DNA of 64,000 bases from Phycisphaeraceae bacterium (GCA_019636535.1 JAHBXK010000011.1:1-64000), one strand, 5' to 3'; positions 26,072 to 34,851 are shown, counted from the first letter of the stretch. Notes: a model not told the origin generated them from the letters alone. Numbers and translations: made by a program.

Positions 26072-27958
26072 TTGCGGAGACCCACACTAAACCCTATCAA
26101 GCGATCTGAGACACGATCTGAAGGCGCGGCGATTGCTCGTGGAGCAGGCGGTGCGATGCTGTTGATCGCGCTTTCTGGGTGCTCGTCCGGGCTGGAATCG
26201 ATCGATACGCGGACGAATCGGCTGATGCGCGAGTCGGCGGAGCGGCTGGCGGGCGGGGCGGTTGCACCTGAACCACCGCACTTGAGTGTTCCTGACGTCA
26301 GCGACCCGCGCTTGCGGGACAAGCGGCCGGGATCGAACAACCCGGGGACATCGGAACTGCGGTTCTCTGTTGCGGATGAGGCTCGGGACGTGAAGGCGCG
26401 CCTGGAGCGGCTGCAGGACGAGGATCTGGAGCCGGAGGGACCGACGAAGTTGGACCTGCTCGGCTGCTTTCAGCAGGCGCAAATCACTGCGCGCGAGCAC
26501 ATCACCGCGCAGGAGGACTATGCGCTGGCGGCGATTCGGCTGCTGGTCGAGCAGCATGGGTTCTCGCCGCAGTTGTTCAACAACACGATCCTCGGATACT
26601 CGAACACGCGTGTGGACGGGGTGCAGACGGAGAACATCCTGCGCGTGATGAACGAGTTGGGTGTTCGGCAGCGGCTGCCGTTCGGCGGGCAGGTGGCCGC
26701 GAGGTGGATCTGGGAGGCGAGCGAGGACCTGCGGAACGAGGCGACGGCAGAGTATCGGCAGTCGTCGGCGCTGGCGCTCGACGGGAGGGTGCCGCTGCTG
26801 CGCGGGGCGGGGGATGTGGCGCAGGAAGGGCTGATTCAGGCGCGGCGCTCGCTGGTCTATGCGGCGCGGACGTACGAGGACTTCCGGCGGTCGTTCCTGG
26901 TGAGCATCGCGAGAGACTACTTCAACCTTCTTCTGCAGCAGGACGGGCTGGCGAACCAGGAGCGGCAACTGGAGAGCCTGCGGTCGCTGGAGAACCGGCA
27001 GCGGGAATGGAACGAGGCGGGACGGCTGCCCGAGTTCGAGGTGAACCTGGCGCGCAACAACGTGCTGAACGCGGAGGCGAACCTCGCCAACGCGCGCGAG
27101 AGTTACATTCTCGCGCTGGATCGGTTCAAGGTTCGGCTCGGGCTGCCGCCGTCGGCGCGGATCGAGATCCTGCCCTTCGAACTGCCGATCCCGGAGCCGG
27201 ACATCTCGCTCGACGATGCGACGCGAGCGGCGCTCGCGTTCAGGCTGGACTTGCAGAACCGGCGCGACCAGTTGGACGACTCGGCGCGGGCGGTACGCAA
27301 CGCGAAGAACAACCTGCTGCCGGACCTGGACATCGCGGGCGGGGTTCGCTTTCAGACGGATCCGGACACGCAGGTGGGCGGCGTGTCGTACGAGTTCGAC
27401 AACTCGTCGTACAACGCGAGCGTGACGTTCGGACTGCCCTTGGATCGTGAGGTGGAGCGGCTGCAGTTGCGCACGGCGACGATCGGGCTGCAGCGGGCGC
27501 AGCGGGACTTCGAGCGGTTCCGCGACGAACTGGTGCTGGACGTTCGGTCGCGCGTGCGGGAGATCGATCGCGCGAGGTTCAATTTCAACCTCGCCGAGGA
27601 GCGGGTGAAGATCACGCAGCGGCGGGCGGAGGAGCAGGCGATCCGCGAGGACGAGGTGGACACGCAGCGGCTGGTGGACACGGCCAACGACCTGTTGCAG
27701 GCCGAGCAGGCGCGCGACCAGGCGCGCACCGACCTGCGGAACTCGGTGCTGGATTACCTGTTGGCGACGGGGCAGTTGCGCGTGCGTCGAGACGGTCGGT
27801 TCGACCCGCTGCCCGGCATGAACCTGTCGGCCGAGGAGGTCCCCGCGCCACAGCCGGCGTCGGAGCCGATCTTCCAGGAATGGCCGACGCCGATCCCGAA
27901 AAGGGACGGCGCTGCGGAACCCGAGCCGGCAGTGCCGGGGGAACCGGAAGAGCCGTAG
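26072..27958 (+). CDS. TolC-family outer membrane efflux lipoprotein
   Basis: A 628-residue outer membrane factor of the TolC/OEP family, the exit duct for efflux or type I secretion. A lipoprotein signal is visible (MLLIALSGCSSG, lipobox LSGC). Two long alpha-helical hairpin regions rich in Ala, Arg, Glu and Gln follow, at about residues 240-330 (SLVYAARTYEDFRRSFLVSI, LARNNVLNAEANLANARESY) and 455-560, with beta segments between (VGGVSYEFDNSSYNASVTFG). This matches the duplicated TolC layout. The C-terminal 50 residues are Pro/Glu-rich. The start is TTG 26072, supported by GGGAGG at 26061-26066; no better ATG precedes the signal. It is followed after 32 bp by gpsA. No membrane fusion protein or transporter gene is nearby, so the exported substrate is unknown. 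Confidence 0.85.
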   Translation: MRRPTLNPIKRSETRSEGAAIARGAGGAMLLIALSGCSSGLESIDTRTNRLMRESAERLAGGAVAPEPPHLSVPDVSDPRLRDKRPGSNNPGTSELRFSVADEARDVKARLERLQDEDLEPEGPTKLDLLGCFQQAQITAREHITAQEDYALAAIRLLVEQHGFSPQLFNNTILGYSNTRVDGVQTENILRVMNELGVRQRLPFGGQVAARWIWEASEDLRNEATAEYRQSSALALDGRVPLLRGAGDVAQEGLIQARRSLVYAARTYEDFRRSFLVSIARDYFNLLLQQDGLANQERQLESLRSLENRQREWNEAGRLPEFEVNLARNNVLNAEANLANARESYILALDRFKVRLGLPPSARIEILPFELPIPEPDISLDDATRAALAFRLDLQNRRDQLDDSARAVRNAKNNLLPDLDIAGGVRFQTDPDTQVGGVSYEFDNSSYNASVTFGLPLDREVERLQLRTATIGLQRAQRDFERFRDELVLDVRSRVREIDRARFNFNLAEERVKITQRRAEEQAIREDEVDTQRLVDTANDLLQAEQARDQARTDLRNSVLDYLLATGQLRVRRDGRFDPLPGMNLSAEEVPAPQPASEPIFQEWPTPIPKRDGAAEPEPAVPGEPEEP

Positions 27959-27977
27959 GCGTGTGGGACGGGGTCGC

Positions 27978-27983
27978 TAGACT
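27978..27983 (+). promoter_or_regulatory. Candidate -10 box (TAGACT) of leaderless gpsA
   Basis: TAGACT ends seven bases before ATG 27991, in the short gap after the TolC-like gene. There is no ribosome site, so a leaderless transcript is plausible. Confidence 0.35.
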
Positions 27984-27990
27984 CGTGCCA

Positions 27991-29091
27991 ATGTCAAGCC
28001 GAGCGAACGAATCAGCGGAACACGCGATGCCCGGGCGGATCGCGATCCTGGGCAGCGGGCAGATGGGCCTGGTGTGTGCGGGGATCCTGTCGCAGCGCAC
28101 GGCGAGCGGGAGCGCGGCGGACCACTCGCGGCCGGCGCCGGTTGTGACGGTTTGGTCGCACGACCCGGACGAGGCGGGGGAACTGACTCAGACGCGGCGG
28201 TCGGCGCGGCTGGCGGGCTTCCGGCTGGCGGATTCGGTGCGGGTGACGCACGATCTTCAGCGCGCGGTGGAGGGGGCCGAGTTGATCGTGTCGGCGATTC
28301 CCGTGCAGTTCATCCGGGGCGTGTGGACCGAGATCGGGCGTGTGCGATCGCTGCCCGCCGCGGAGCGGTGCGGCGTGTTGAGCGTCGCCAAGGGGATCGA
28401 GAACGTGACGCTGCTGCGACCGACGCGTGTGATCGCCGAAGCGCTGGCGGATGATCCGGACGTTCGGCCCCGGCCGATAGGGGTGTTGAGCGGGCCGACG
28501 ATCGCGGCGGAACTGGCGCGCGGACTGCCTGCGACGATGATCGCGGCGGCGGACGACGCGGGGTTTGCGGACGTGGTGCAGCAGCGGTTCGGCACGCAGT
28601 ACCTGCGGATCTACACGCACCGCGACGTGCTGGGCGTGGAACTGGCCGGGGCGATGAAGAACGTGATCGCGATCGCGGCGGGGGTGATCGACGGGCTGCA
28701 GGCGGGGTACAACGCCAAGAGCGCGCTGCTGGCGCGCGGGTTGGCGGAGATCACGCGGCTGGGGACCGCGATGGGCGCAAGCGCGGAGACGTTCTTCGGG
28801 CTGGCGGGCGTTGGCGACCTTGCGACCACGTGCTTCAGCCCTGAGGGACGGAACCGAACGCTCGGCGAAGCGCTGGGGCGGGGTGAATCGCTGGATGACT
28901 ATCTGAAGCGATCGCCGTACGTCGTTGAAGGCGTGGCGACGACGCGGTCGGTCATGGACCTTGCGGCGAAGTACCGCGTGGAGATGCCGATCACGCAAGC
29001 CGTGCACGCCGTGCTGTTCGAACGGCTGGACCCGATCGACGCGATCGGGCAATTGATGGCCCGATCTCAGAAGCGAGAGACGGTGGGCTGA
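27991..29091 (+). CDS. gpsA: NAD(P)-dependent glycerol-3-phosphate dehydrogenase
   Basis: Makes sn-glycerol 3-phosphate from dihydroxyacetone phosphate for phospholipid synthesis. Seen: the Rossmann motif RIAILGSGQMG (residues 16-26; the family usually has GxGxWG), VSAIPVQFIRGV, SVAKGIE, VLSGPTIAAELARGLPATMI, and the catalytic-lysine helix VELAGAMKNVIAIAAGVIDG. The C-terminal domain carries GLAGVGDLATTCFSPEGRN and VVEGVATTRSV. ATG 27991 is taken because of the TAGACT box seven bases ahead; ATG 28027 would trim 12 residues and lies directly before the Rossmann strand. Length is 366 residues, slightly above average because of a linker at about 35-50. It is convergent with gatA (22-bp gap). Confidence 0.92.
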   Translation: MSSRANESAEHAMPGRIAILGSGQMGLVCAGILSQRTASGSAADHSRPAPVVTVWSHDPDEAGELTQTRRSARLAGFRLADSVRVTHDLQRAVEGAELIVSAIPVQFIRGVWTEIGRVRSLPAAERCGVLSVAKGIENVTLLRPTRVIAEALADDPDVRPRPIGVLSGPTIAAELARGLPATMIAAADDAGFADVVQQRFGTQYLRIYTHRDVLGVELAGAMKNVIAIAAGVIDGLQAGYNAKSALLARGLAEITRLGTAMGASAETFFGLAGVGDLATTCFSPEGRNRTLGEALGRGESLDDYLKRSPYVVEGVATTRSVMDLAAKYRVEMPITQAVHAVLFERLDPIDAIGQLMARSQKRETVG

Positions 29092-29113
29092 GTATCGGCG
29101 GGCTCGCCGCTGA

Positions 29114-30610
29114 TTACCTTGTGCGCAGCATGACGGTCGAGGCGAGGGCCAGCAAGTCGTGTTCGTCGAAGGGTCGGCCGACGAGTTGCATGCCGATGGG
29201 TAGGGACTTGCCGTCGATCTGGGCGCTCGCGACCGGGACACTGACGGCGGGAAGACCGGCGAGATTGACACTGACGGTGTAGACGTCTTCGAGGTAGAGC
29301 GCGAGGGGGTCGGTGGTCTTCTCGGCGAGTCTGAATGCCGGGCCCGGCGTTGCGGGCATGAGGATGGCGTTGCAGGTGTGCAGGGCGGCTTGGAAGGCAC
29401 GGCGGATAAATTCGCGGGCGCGCTGGGCGGTGTGGTAGTAGCGGTCGGCGTAGCCCGCGCTCAGCACGTGCGTGCCGAGCATGATGCGGCGCTGGACCTC
29501 CGGGCCGAAGCCTTCGGTGCGGCTGCGGCGGTAGAGCGCTTCGAGATCGGCCGATGGGCCGATGTCGGCGCGTCGGCCGTAGCGAACGCCGTCGAAGCGG
29601 GCGAGGTTGGATGATGCCTCAGCGCAGGCGATGATGTAGTACGCCGCGATGGCATCGCGGCCGTCAGGCAGATCGATCTCGACGATGCGTGCGCCGGCGG
29701 ACTCGAACGCGTGCGCTGCGGATTCGAGCGCTGCGTTGACGGCCGGGTGATTGCCGGTGGAGTTTCGGATGGCTCGCGGCAGACCGATGGTCGGTGGTTC
29801 CGGTCGGGATGTCGACGGAGCGCTCGGAGCGTGACTCGGACATGGGGGCGCAACAGACGCGGGAGCGCTGGTCGAGTCGAGCGGGTCGTGACCGGCGATC
29901 ACCGAGAGCAGCAACGCGGCATCGCGCAGCGAGCGCGTGATGGGCCCGATCTGGTCGAGGCTGGAGGCGTACGCAACCAGACCCCAGCGGCTGACGCGGC
30001 CGTAGGTGGGCTTGAGGCCGACGCAGCCGCAGAAGGCAGCGGGCTGGCGGATCGAGCCGCCGGTGTCGGAGCCGAGCGCGGCGGCGACGATGTTTGCACC
30101 GACGGCGGCCGCGGACCCGCCGCTGGAGCCGCCGGGAACGCGGGAGGGATCGTGCGGGTTGCGGGTGGGACCGAAGGCCGAGTTTTCGGTGCTGGATCCC
30201 ATCGCGAACTCGTCCATGTTCGTCTTGCCCACGACGACGATGCCGGCGTCGATCAGACGCTGGGCGGCGGTGGCGGTGTAGGGTGAGCGATAGGACTCGA
30301 GGAAGCGGCTGGCGCAGGTGGTGCGGCCGTGGGCGAGGCAGATGTTGTCTTTGAGCGCAATGGGCAGGCCGTCGAGCGGTCCGAGCGATCGGCCGTTGCT
30401 TCGGCGCTGGTCCGATGCGCGTGCCTGATCGATGGCCGCGTCGTGGTGAATCTCGATGAAGGCGTTGAGCGCGGGGTTGAGGCGATCGGCGGCGGCAAGG
30501 GCGTCGCGTGTCAGGTCTTCGCTGGAACGCTCACCGGAAGCCAGAAGCGCGGCCCGATCGTGCAGATCCATCGCGTTCGCGGGGGGCATGTCTGGGGGCG
30601 CAGCGCTCAC
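29114..30610 (-). CDS. gatA: Asp-tRNA(Asn)/Glu-tRNA(Gln) amidotransferase subunit A
   Basis: The glutaminase subunit of GatCAB, which amidates misacylated Glu-tRNA(Gln) or Asp-tRNA(Asn). The amidase signature is complete: the catalytic Lys in GLPIALKDNICLAHG, the Ser-rich segment VPGGSSGGSAAAVGANIVAA with the cis-Ser, and GSDTGGSIRQPAAFCG with the nucleophilic Ser. GLKPTYGRVSRWGLVAYASS follows. The N-terminal LHDRAALLASGERSSEDLTR also fits. A Pro/Ser-rich loop (about residues 245-272) is a local insert. It starts with GTG 30610, which overlaps the gatC stop by 4 bases, so translation is coupled. Length 498 is usual. gatB is not in the window. Confidence 0.94.
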   Translation of the reverse strand: MSAAPPDMPPANAMDLHDRAALLASGERSSEDLTRDALAAADRLNPALNAFIEIHHDAAIDQARASDQRRSNGRSLGPLDGLPIALKDNICLAHGRTTCASRFLESYRSPYTATAAQRLIDAGIVVVGKTNMDEFAMGSSTENSAFGPTRNPHDPSRVPGGSSGGSAAAVGANIVAAALGSDTGGSIRQPAAFCGCVGLKPTYGRVSRWGLVAYASSLDQIGPITRSLRDAALLLSVIAGHDPLDSTSAPASVAPPCPSHAPSAPSTSRPEPPTIGLPRAIRNSTGNHPAVNAALESAAHAFESAGARIVEIDLPDGRDAIAAYYIIACAEASSNLARFDGVRYGRRADIGPSADLEALYRRSRTEGFGPEVQRRIMLGTHVLSAGYADRYYHTAQRAREFIRRAFQAALHTCNAILMPATPGPAFRLAEKTTDPLALYLEDVYTVSVNLAGLPAVSVPVASAQIDGKSLPIGMQLVGRPFDEHDLLALASTVMLRTR

Positions 30611-30966
30611 GCGCTCGCTCCTTCATCGTGGCCGGGAGGGCTGGGGATGCGGAGGTACGCGCCATCGGGGCCGCCGGTGTCCGGCGCGATCTTCAGGAAG
30701 ACATCGCGGCTGAGCGTGGGGCCGGGCGCATCGTTGCGCAGGGCGTTGACGGGACCACCCTCGACCGGTGCGGCTGGCGAATCGTCGGAGGCGACGGCGG
30801 CCTGAAGGCGCTGAACGTACCCGAGCACGGCGGACAGACCCGTGCGGGCGCTCTCGAGTTCGGCCGGGCCGGGATCGAGCATCGCGAGACGCGCGATCTT
30901 GCGAACGTGCTCGATGCTGAGCGGCTCGGCAGTCGGCGTCGGGTTCTGATCGTGAGCGTCGGACAT
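30607..30966 (-). CDS. gatC: Asp-tRNA(Asn)/Glu-tRNA(Gln) amidotransferase subunit C
   Basis: The small GatC subunit that links GatA and GatB. Seen: the N-terminal helix LSIEHVRKIARLAMLDPGPA followed by a second helix with VLGYVQRLQAA. The C-terminal belt includes NALRNDAPGPTLSRDVFLKI and ends in the family's typical YLRIPSPPG-like tail. I start at ATG 30966 (119 residues); the open frame extends further up, but those residues overlap tatC. The TACCAT box six bases ahead of this ATG suggests its own leaderless promoter, even though it follows tatC by only 22 bp. Length is slightly above the usual 95-105 because of an acidic linker. Confidence 0.88.
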   Translation of the reverse strand: MSDAHDQNPTPTAEPLSIEHVRKIARLAMLDPGPAELESARTGLSAVLGYVQRLQAAVASDDSPAAPVEGGPVNALRNDAPGPTLSRDVFLKIAPDTGGPDGAYLRIPSPPGHDEGASA

Positions 30967-30972
30967 CGCGGC

Positions 30973-30978
30973 ATGGTA
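30973..30978 (-). promoter_or_regulatory. Candidate -10 box (TACCAT) of leaderless gatC
   Basis: On the minus strand TACCAT is followed by six bases and the gatC ATG. It falls in the 22-bp gap after tatC. No -35 match is seen. Confidence 0.35.
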
Positions 30979-30988
30979 CGCGGCGGCG

Positions 30989-32080
30989 TCAGATGGGAGG
31001 GTCTTCGTTGGGCTCGCCGCGGGGTTCGTCATCGTCATTCCATCCGCCGACGCGCGACGCGGGGAGCCATCGCAAGAGCAGGATGCCGAACTCGAAGAGG
31101 AGCCAGAGGGGAATCGCGAGCAGGAGCATGGAGAACGGATCGGCGGGGGTGAGCACCGCTCCGAGGACGACGCAAATGAGGATCGCGTGTCGGCGGTACT
31201 TGGTCATGAACGCGACGGTGAGGATGCGTGCCCAGCCGAGCAGAAGGACGACGACGGGCATCTGGAACCCGGCGGCGAGCGCGATGGCGAATGAGAGCAG
31301 CATCGAGACGTACTCGGCGATGCGGTACTGCTGGCTGATGAGTTGATCGCCCGAGAGCGGCACGCCGCGGATGATGACCGGGGCGCCAACCGAGTCGGCG
31401 TCGGCAGGGGCCGGACCCGCGGGCAGCGCGAAGCGGAGTTGGCTGAGTGAGGTGTTCACCCATGCAGAGCCGGGCGCGGGCCAGGCCGGGTCTGCGTCGA
31501 GCATGGGCACGGCGGGGAGTACGACGCCGGGGGCGAGCGCTGTCGGGGCGGGAACGGGGGCGGGCATGGAGGAGTTGAAGGTGACAAAGAAGAGGAGGAC
31601 GACCGGGAGCATGACGTAGTAGAGAAAGAGCCCAGCGCAGGCCGTCAGCGCGGCCGAGAGCGGCGCGAGGACGTAGACGAAGCGTCGTTCGTGGGAGAAG
31701 AGCCCCGGCGCTATGAATCGCCAGAGTTGGAGGAAGACCCACGGCGCACCGAGGAGGATGGTGACGGCGATCGAGAGTTTGAGATAGGCGTTGAAGCCCT
31801 CGAAGAAGGACGTAACCTGGAATGAGACTGGGAGGTTCTTGGAGCGGAGCGCATCCATCGCGGGCGTGATGAGCACGCCGAGGATGCGCTTGCCGAAGAT
31901 CAGAGACAGAACGAGGATCGGGATCAGGCCGAGGAGGGCGAGGATCAGCCGACGGCGGAGGTCTTCCAGGTGATCGCCCAGGGGCATGAGCGCGCTGTCG
32001 TTCGCCACCGCCGAAGCACCGGCGTGACCATCCCGGAGGGGTTGGTCTTCCGGATGAAGCATCGTTGGGGTGGTGCTCAT
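30989..32080 (-). CDS. tatC: Sec-independent (twin-arginine) translocase subunit TatC
   Basis: The polytopic receptor of the Tat system, which exports folded proteins. Seen: the N-terminal cytoplasmic signature LGDHLEDLRRRLILALLGLI (family HL.ELR.R), FFEGFNAYLKLSIAVTILLG, the long FLQLWRFIAPGLFSHERRFV motif, then VFMTKY-type MTKYRRHAILICVVLGAVLTPADPFSMLLLAIPLWLL. The family is usually 240-260 residues. This one has 363, because about 85 Pro/Ala/Val-rich residues are inserted after the third helix (about 170-255) where the periplasmic cap is normally short. There is also a 30-residue N-terminal and a charged C-terminal extension. The start is ATG 32080, taken from the conserved N-terminus. It is followed by gatC after 22 bp. 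tatA is not in the window. Confidence 0.93.
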   Translation of the reverse strand: MSTTPTMLHPEDQPLRDGHAGASAVANDSALMPLGDHLEDLRRRLILALLGLIPILVLSLIFGKRILGVLITPAMDALRSKNLPVSFQVTSFFEGFNAYLKLSIAVTILLGAPWVFLQLWRFIAPGLFSHERRFVYVLAPLSAALTACAGLFLYYVMLPVVLLFFVTFNSSMPAPVPAPTALAPGVVLPAVPMLDADPAWPAPGSAWVNTSLSQLRFALPAGPAPADADSVGAPVIIRGVPLSGDQLISQQYRIAEYVSMLLSFAIALAAGFQMPVVVLLLGWARILTVAFMTKYRRHAILICVVLGAVLTPADPFSMLLLAIPLWLLFEFGILLLRWLPASRVGGWNDDDEPRGEPNEDPPI

Positions 32081-32299
32081 GGTCTGGGAACCAGGGCCGG
32101 CGTGGCGACGGGGGGCTTGGTTGGAAGCAGGCCTTGACCCACCGTATCGGCCAGAGCGAGGGTAACGCCCCTTACAGCCCCAGAGTGCGGTCGACCGGCC
32201 GGACGAACCGGAAACAGGGGATGACGGACGGGAACTTTGACCCAGCGCATCCGTGTATGAGTGGGGGATGGGGGCGGAGGGCCAAGGATGCCCGCCGAC

Positions 32300-32305
32300 T
32301 AGGAT
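32300..32305 (+). promoter_or_regulatory. Candidate -10 box (TAGGAT) of leaderless sigma gene
   Basis: TAGGAT ends five bases before GTG 32311 and eight before GTG 32314. Both are in frame with the sigma factor and lie just before its conserved region 2. Confidence 0.35.
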
Positions 32306-32310
32306 CGCTC

Positions 32311-33009
32311 GTGGTGCACGCCGACGACCGGACCATCGCCGACGCCGCCGAGCAAGCGCTGATCGCACGCGCGATCGGCGGCGATGGCGATGCGCTTCGG
32401 GAGGTCTGGGAGCGGCACCGTCGCTGGGTGGCCGCGATCCTGCTGGCGCACAAGCCGCGGGACGCGGATGTGGAGGATCTGTTGCAGGACGTCGCGGTGA
32501 TGCTGGTGTCGAAGGTCTCGGATGTTCGGGAAGCGGGGGCGTTCAAGCCGTGGCTGCGGGCGGTCACGCTCAGCGTGGCGCTGGCCAAGGGCCGGCGCAG
32601 CACGGTCCGCCGCAACGGGTTTCTGCGGGTGGTCGACGGTTGGCTGGGACGACCCTCGCAGGAAAAGGGCGGAGGTGATGACGGGGCCGGCACGAAGTAC
32701 GCGGCGGTGAGCCAGGAGGCGAAGCGGCTGCTGGAACTGGCGAGGTCGCTCCCCGGGGGGTACGGAGAGCCGCTGATCCTGAAGGCCGTTCAGGGGATGT
32801 CGTACAGAGAGATCGGGCGGGTGATGGGCTTGCCGGAGAGCACGGTGGAGACACGCATCGTCAGGGCCAGGCGGATGCTGCGCGAGCGGGCCATGCAGGA
32901 CGGGTTGGATCGCGACGGGAACTCGATGAACGAACGGCACGCACTGGGCGCACCGGTGCGGACAGAAGTTGCCAAGCACGCGCTTGCCACGAACGGAGCA
33001 CGACCATGA
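32311..33009 (+). CDS. ECF-type RNA polymerase sigma factor
   Basis: A 232-residue sigma-70 family (ECF) protein. Region 2 is at about residues 12-85, with ALIARAIGGDGDALREVWER, the core-binding DADVEDLLQDVAVMLVSKV and AFKPWLRAVTLSVALAKGRR. Region 4 is at about 140-200, with LKAVQGMSYREIGRVMGLPE and STVETRIVRARRMLRERAM, a clear helix-turn-helix. The open frame reaches 32065, and ATG 32221 would add 30 residues. GTG 32311 is preferred because region 2 begins there and TAGGAT lies five bases upstream. Its stop overlaps the next gene's ATG by 4 bases, and that gene encodes a one-helix membrane protein, so the pair looks like sigma plus anti-sigma. It is divergent from tatC. Confidence 0.85.
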   Translation: MVHADDRTIADAAEQALIARAIGGDGDALREVWERHRRWVAAILLAHKPRDADVEDLLQDVAVMLVSKVSDVREAGAFKPWLRAVTLSVALAKGRRSTVRRNGFLRVVDGWLGRPSQEKGGGDDGAGTKYAAVSQEAKRLLELARSLPGGYGEPLILKAVQGMSYREIGRVMGLPESTVETRIVRARRMLRERAMQDGLDRDGNSMNERHALGAPVRTEVAKHALATNGARP

Positions 33010-33833
33010 CCATGGACAACCACGAGCAGGCCCGGCCGACTTCTGAATCGCCCGCGTCGGGGGCAACACCCCCGAACGCTGCGCCGGCTGGTGGTCACGA
33101 CATGACGACCGACTTTGCATCGGAACTTGTGCCGACGATGGATAGGCTGATCGCGCGGATCGCCGACGCCGAAGCGGACGAGCACGACTGGGGAACCTTT
33201 GAAGCGCTGGCGGGCACGCAGCCGCAGGCGTGGAAGGCCCTGGCGTGCGCACAGCGCGATGCGGCGCTGCTCGCCGAGGCGGTGCTACCGGCGATCGATG
33301 CTTCGGAGCGGGTTCGATTGCCGCGGTCGACCTCGGCCACGCTTTCAGCGTCGGGATCGGATCGGACCGCGCGGAACGCTCGTCGGAGCGATGCCGAGTT
33401 TCGGTATGCGCCGGACCTGCGGCGGATCGGCGGCTGGGCGATCGCGGCGGTGATCGGACTGGCTTGGCTGGGCTCGATGCTCGCGCCGGAACCACGGGCA
33501 ATTGGCCCAACGAACACCAACACGGCGGGGATTCTGCCCACGGGCTGGACGATCAACACGCCGGAGGACGCCGTGCGGGCGTACCTCGACGTCGGATCGA
33601 AGTCGGGGCGAGTGCTGGGTGAGATGCCGGACCGCGTGATCGTGCGCACGACGCCGACGGGCGGATCGACGAACGGCGATGATCCGCAGCAGATCGAGGT
33701 GATCTACCTGCGCCAGTTCGTGGAACGGGCGGTGATCAGCGAGTTCTTCGAGTTGGGATCGGATGAGTTCGGCCGGCCCGTGCCGATCAGGCTGAGCATC
33801 CCACCTCAGCCGCGGCCCGAGTCGTGGCAGTAA
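33006..33833 (+). CDS. Candidate membrane anti-sigma factor
   Basis: A 275-residue protein of three parts: a cytoplasmic N-terminal domain (residues 1-135) with helical segments (ELVPTMDRLIARIADAEADE; ALACAQRDAALLAEAVLPAI), one transmembrane helix (about 143-160, IGGWAIAAVIGLAWLGSMLA), and a C-terminal extracytoplasmic domain ending in a beta-rich part (VIVRTTPTG, QIEVIYLRQFVERAVISEFF). Its ATG overlaps the sigma factor stop by 4 bases (ATGA), which implies co-translation. No zinc-finger anti-sigma motif (HxxxCxxC) is present, so the role rests on topology and position. A different membrane signalling role is possible. Confidence 0.6.
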   Translation: MTMDNHEQARPTSESPASGATPPNAAPAGGHDMTTDFASELVPTMDRLIARIADAEADEHDWGTFEALAGTQPQAWKALACAQRDAALLAEAVLPAIDASERVRLPRSTSATLSASGSDRTARNARRSDAEFRYAPDLRRIGGWAIAAVIGLAWLGSMLAPEPRAIGPTNTNTAGILPTGWTINTPEDAVRAYLDVGSKSGRVLGEMPDRVIVRTTPTGGSTNGDDPQQIEVIYLRQFVERAVISEFFELGSDEFGRPVPIRLSIPPQPRPESWQ

Positions 33834-33893
33834 CGACTGAGCGTGAGAGCGGCGACCGTGCTTTGAACACTGTCGGCCGATGGGCGGAGAGAG

Positions 33894-34814
33894 TTACGAC
33901 TCTCGCGCCAGTGTGAACAGCGCCTGGCGGGTCACGTCGTCCAAACGACGCTCGATGATCTCTCGCACACGCTCGGTGCGCTCCTGGCGCTCGCGGTCGT
34001 TTGAACCCTGTTCACCGGCGAACGTCTCCAGATCTGCACGGACGTCGTGGGGGAGCGGGATGCGCTCGATGAGCGAATCGAGCCGGTCGGCGACGAGCGC
34101 CGTCTGGCGTGCGAGCGACTCGACGGACTCGTGGCTGAGTTCGGCGAGTTTCTCGCGGGTGACCTCCATGGTCAGTCGCATCACGTCGTCGGGGTGCTCC
34201 TTCTGCCAGCCCTCGCGTCGGGCCACGTCGTACGCCTGGACCTCGCGGGCGATGCGTGCCCGGAGCGCAGCGGAGATCGCGCCGGACTCGACGAGGTACT
34301 CGAGCAGCACTTTCTCGGGGAGCACCGGGCGCGACATCTCTCGCAGTTGCACGACGTCGCTGAGGTCCTTGATGCCCTGCGGATCGGCTAGGCGGTTGCG
34401 GAGTTCGATCGCGACCGATGAGAGCGACGCGACGCGCTCATCGACGGCGCGACGCCGGCCCTCCAGGGCCGCGGCGAGCCTTGCGCGGCCGGTGTCGTCG
34501 GGCCAGCGTAGCCGCTCGACCGCGACCCACTCAGGGGGACGCTGGTGAATGACGAGCGCGCCGTCGGGCGTGCGATCGACGATCGGACGCACCTCCGCCT
34601 CGGGCGCGGGAGGAGGCGGGGGGGGCGGCGGAGGAGGGGGTGGGGGCGGCGGGACGTACTCGGGTGTGGGCTCGGGCGCATCGGGGATGGAGGGAACGAA
34701 CTGGCCGAGTGCGCTGGGGAGAATCGGGAGCGCACACCACGCAAGCACGGCGGCGACGATCGCGGCGGGGAGGTTGAAGCGTGAGGCACGGGAGTGGCGT
34801 TGCGACCTGTGCAT
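33894..34814 (-). CDS. Exported protein with a 15-proline tract
   Basis: A 306-residue protein with an N-terminal signal or anchor (residues 15-38, FNLPAAIVAAVLAWCALPIL and onward). After it come 15 consecutive prolines (residues 55-69) flanked by Pro/Glu. The rest is a charged, helix-forming domain (about 80-306, rich in Arg, Glu, Leu) without recognisable motifs, possibly coiled coil. The polyproline run would make the protein depend on elongation factor P for efficient translation, which is established for such runs. The start is ATG 34814, with TAAACT six bases upstream and no ribosome site. It is divergent from the helicase gene; only 71 bp separate the two start codons. Function unknown. 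Confidence 0.65.
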   Translation of the reverse strand: MHRSQRHSRASRFNLPAAIVAAVLAWCALPILPSALGQFVPSIPDAPEPTPEYVPPPPPPPPPPPPPPPAPEAEVRPIVDRTPDGALVIHQRPPEWVAVERLRWPDDTGRARLAAALEGRRRAVDERVASLSSVAIELRNRLADPQGIKDLSDVVQLREMSRPVLPEKVLLEYLVESGAISAALRARIAREVQAYDVARREGWQKEHPDDVMRLTMEVTREKLAELSHESVESLARQTALVADRLDSLIERIPLPHDVRADLETFAGEQGSNDRERQERTERVREIIERRLDDVTRQALFTLARES

Positions 34815-34820
34815 GGCGGG

Positions 34821-34826
34821 AGTTTA
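34821..34826 (-). promoter_or_regulatory. Candidate -10 box (TAAACT) of leaderless promoter
   Basis: On the minus strand TAAACT is followed by six bases and then ATG 34814 of the polyproline protein. TAAACT matches TATAAT at 4 of 6 positions. Confidence 0.4.
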
Positions 34827-34851
34827 GAACCGCCCGGCGGGAGCCCGCACT

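Noticed and set aside
24072-26090. 672-codon plus-strand open frame
   Set aside because: Antisense to the GH35 gene and overlaps its promoter; low-complexity product.
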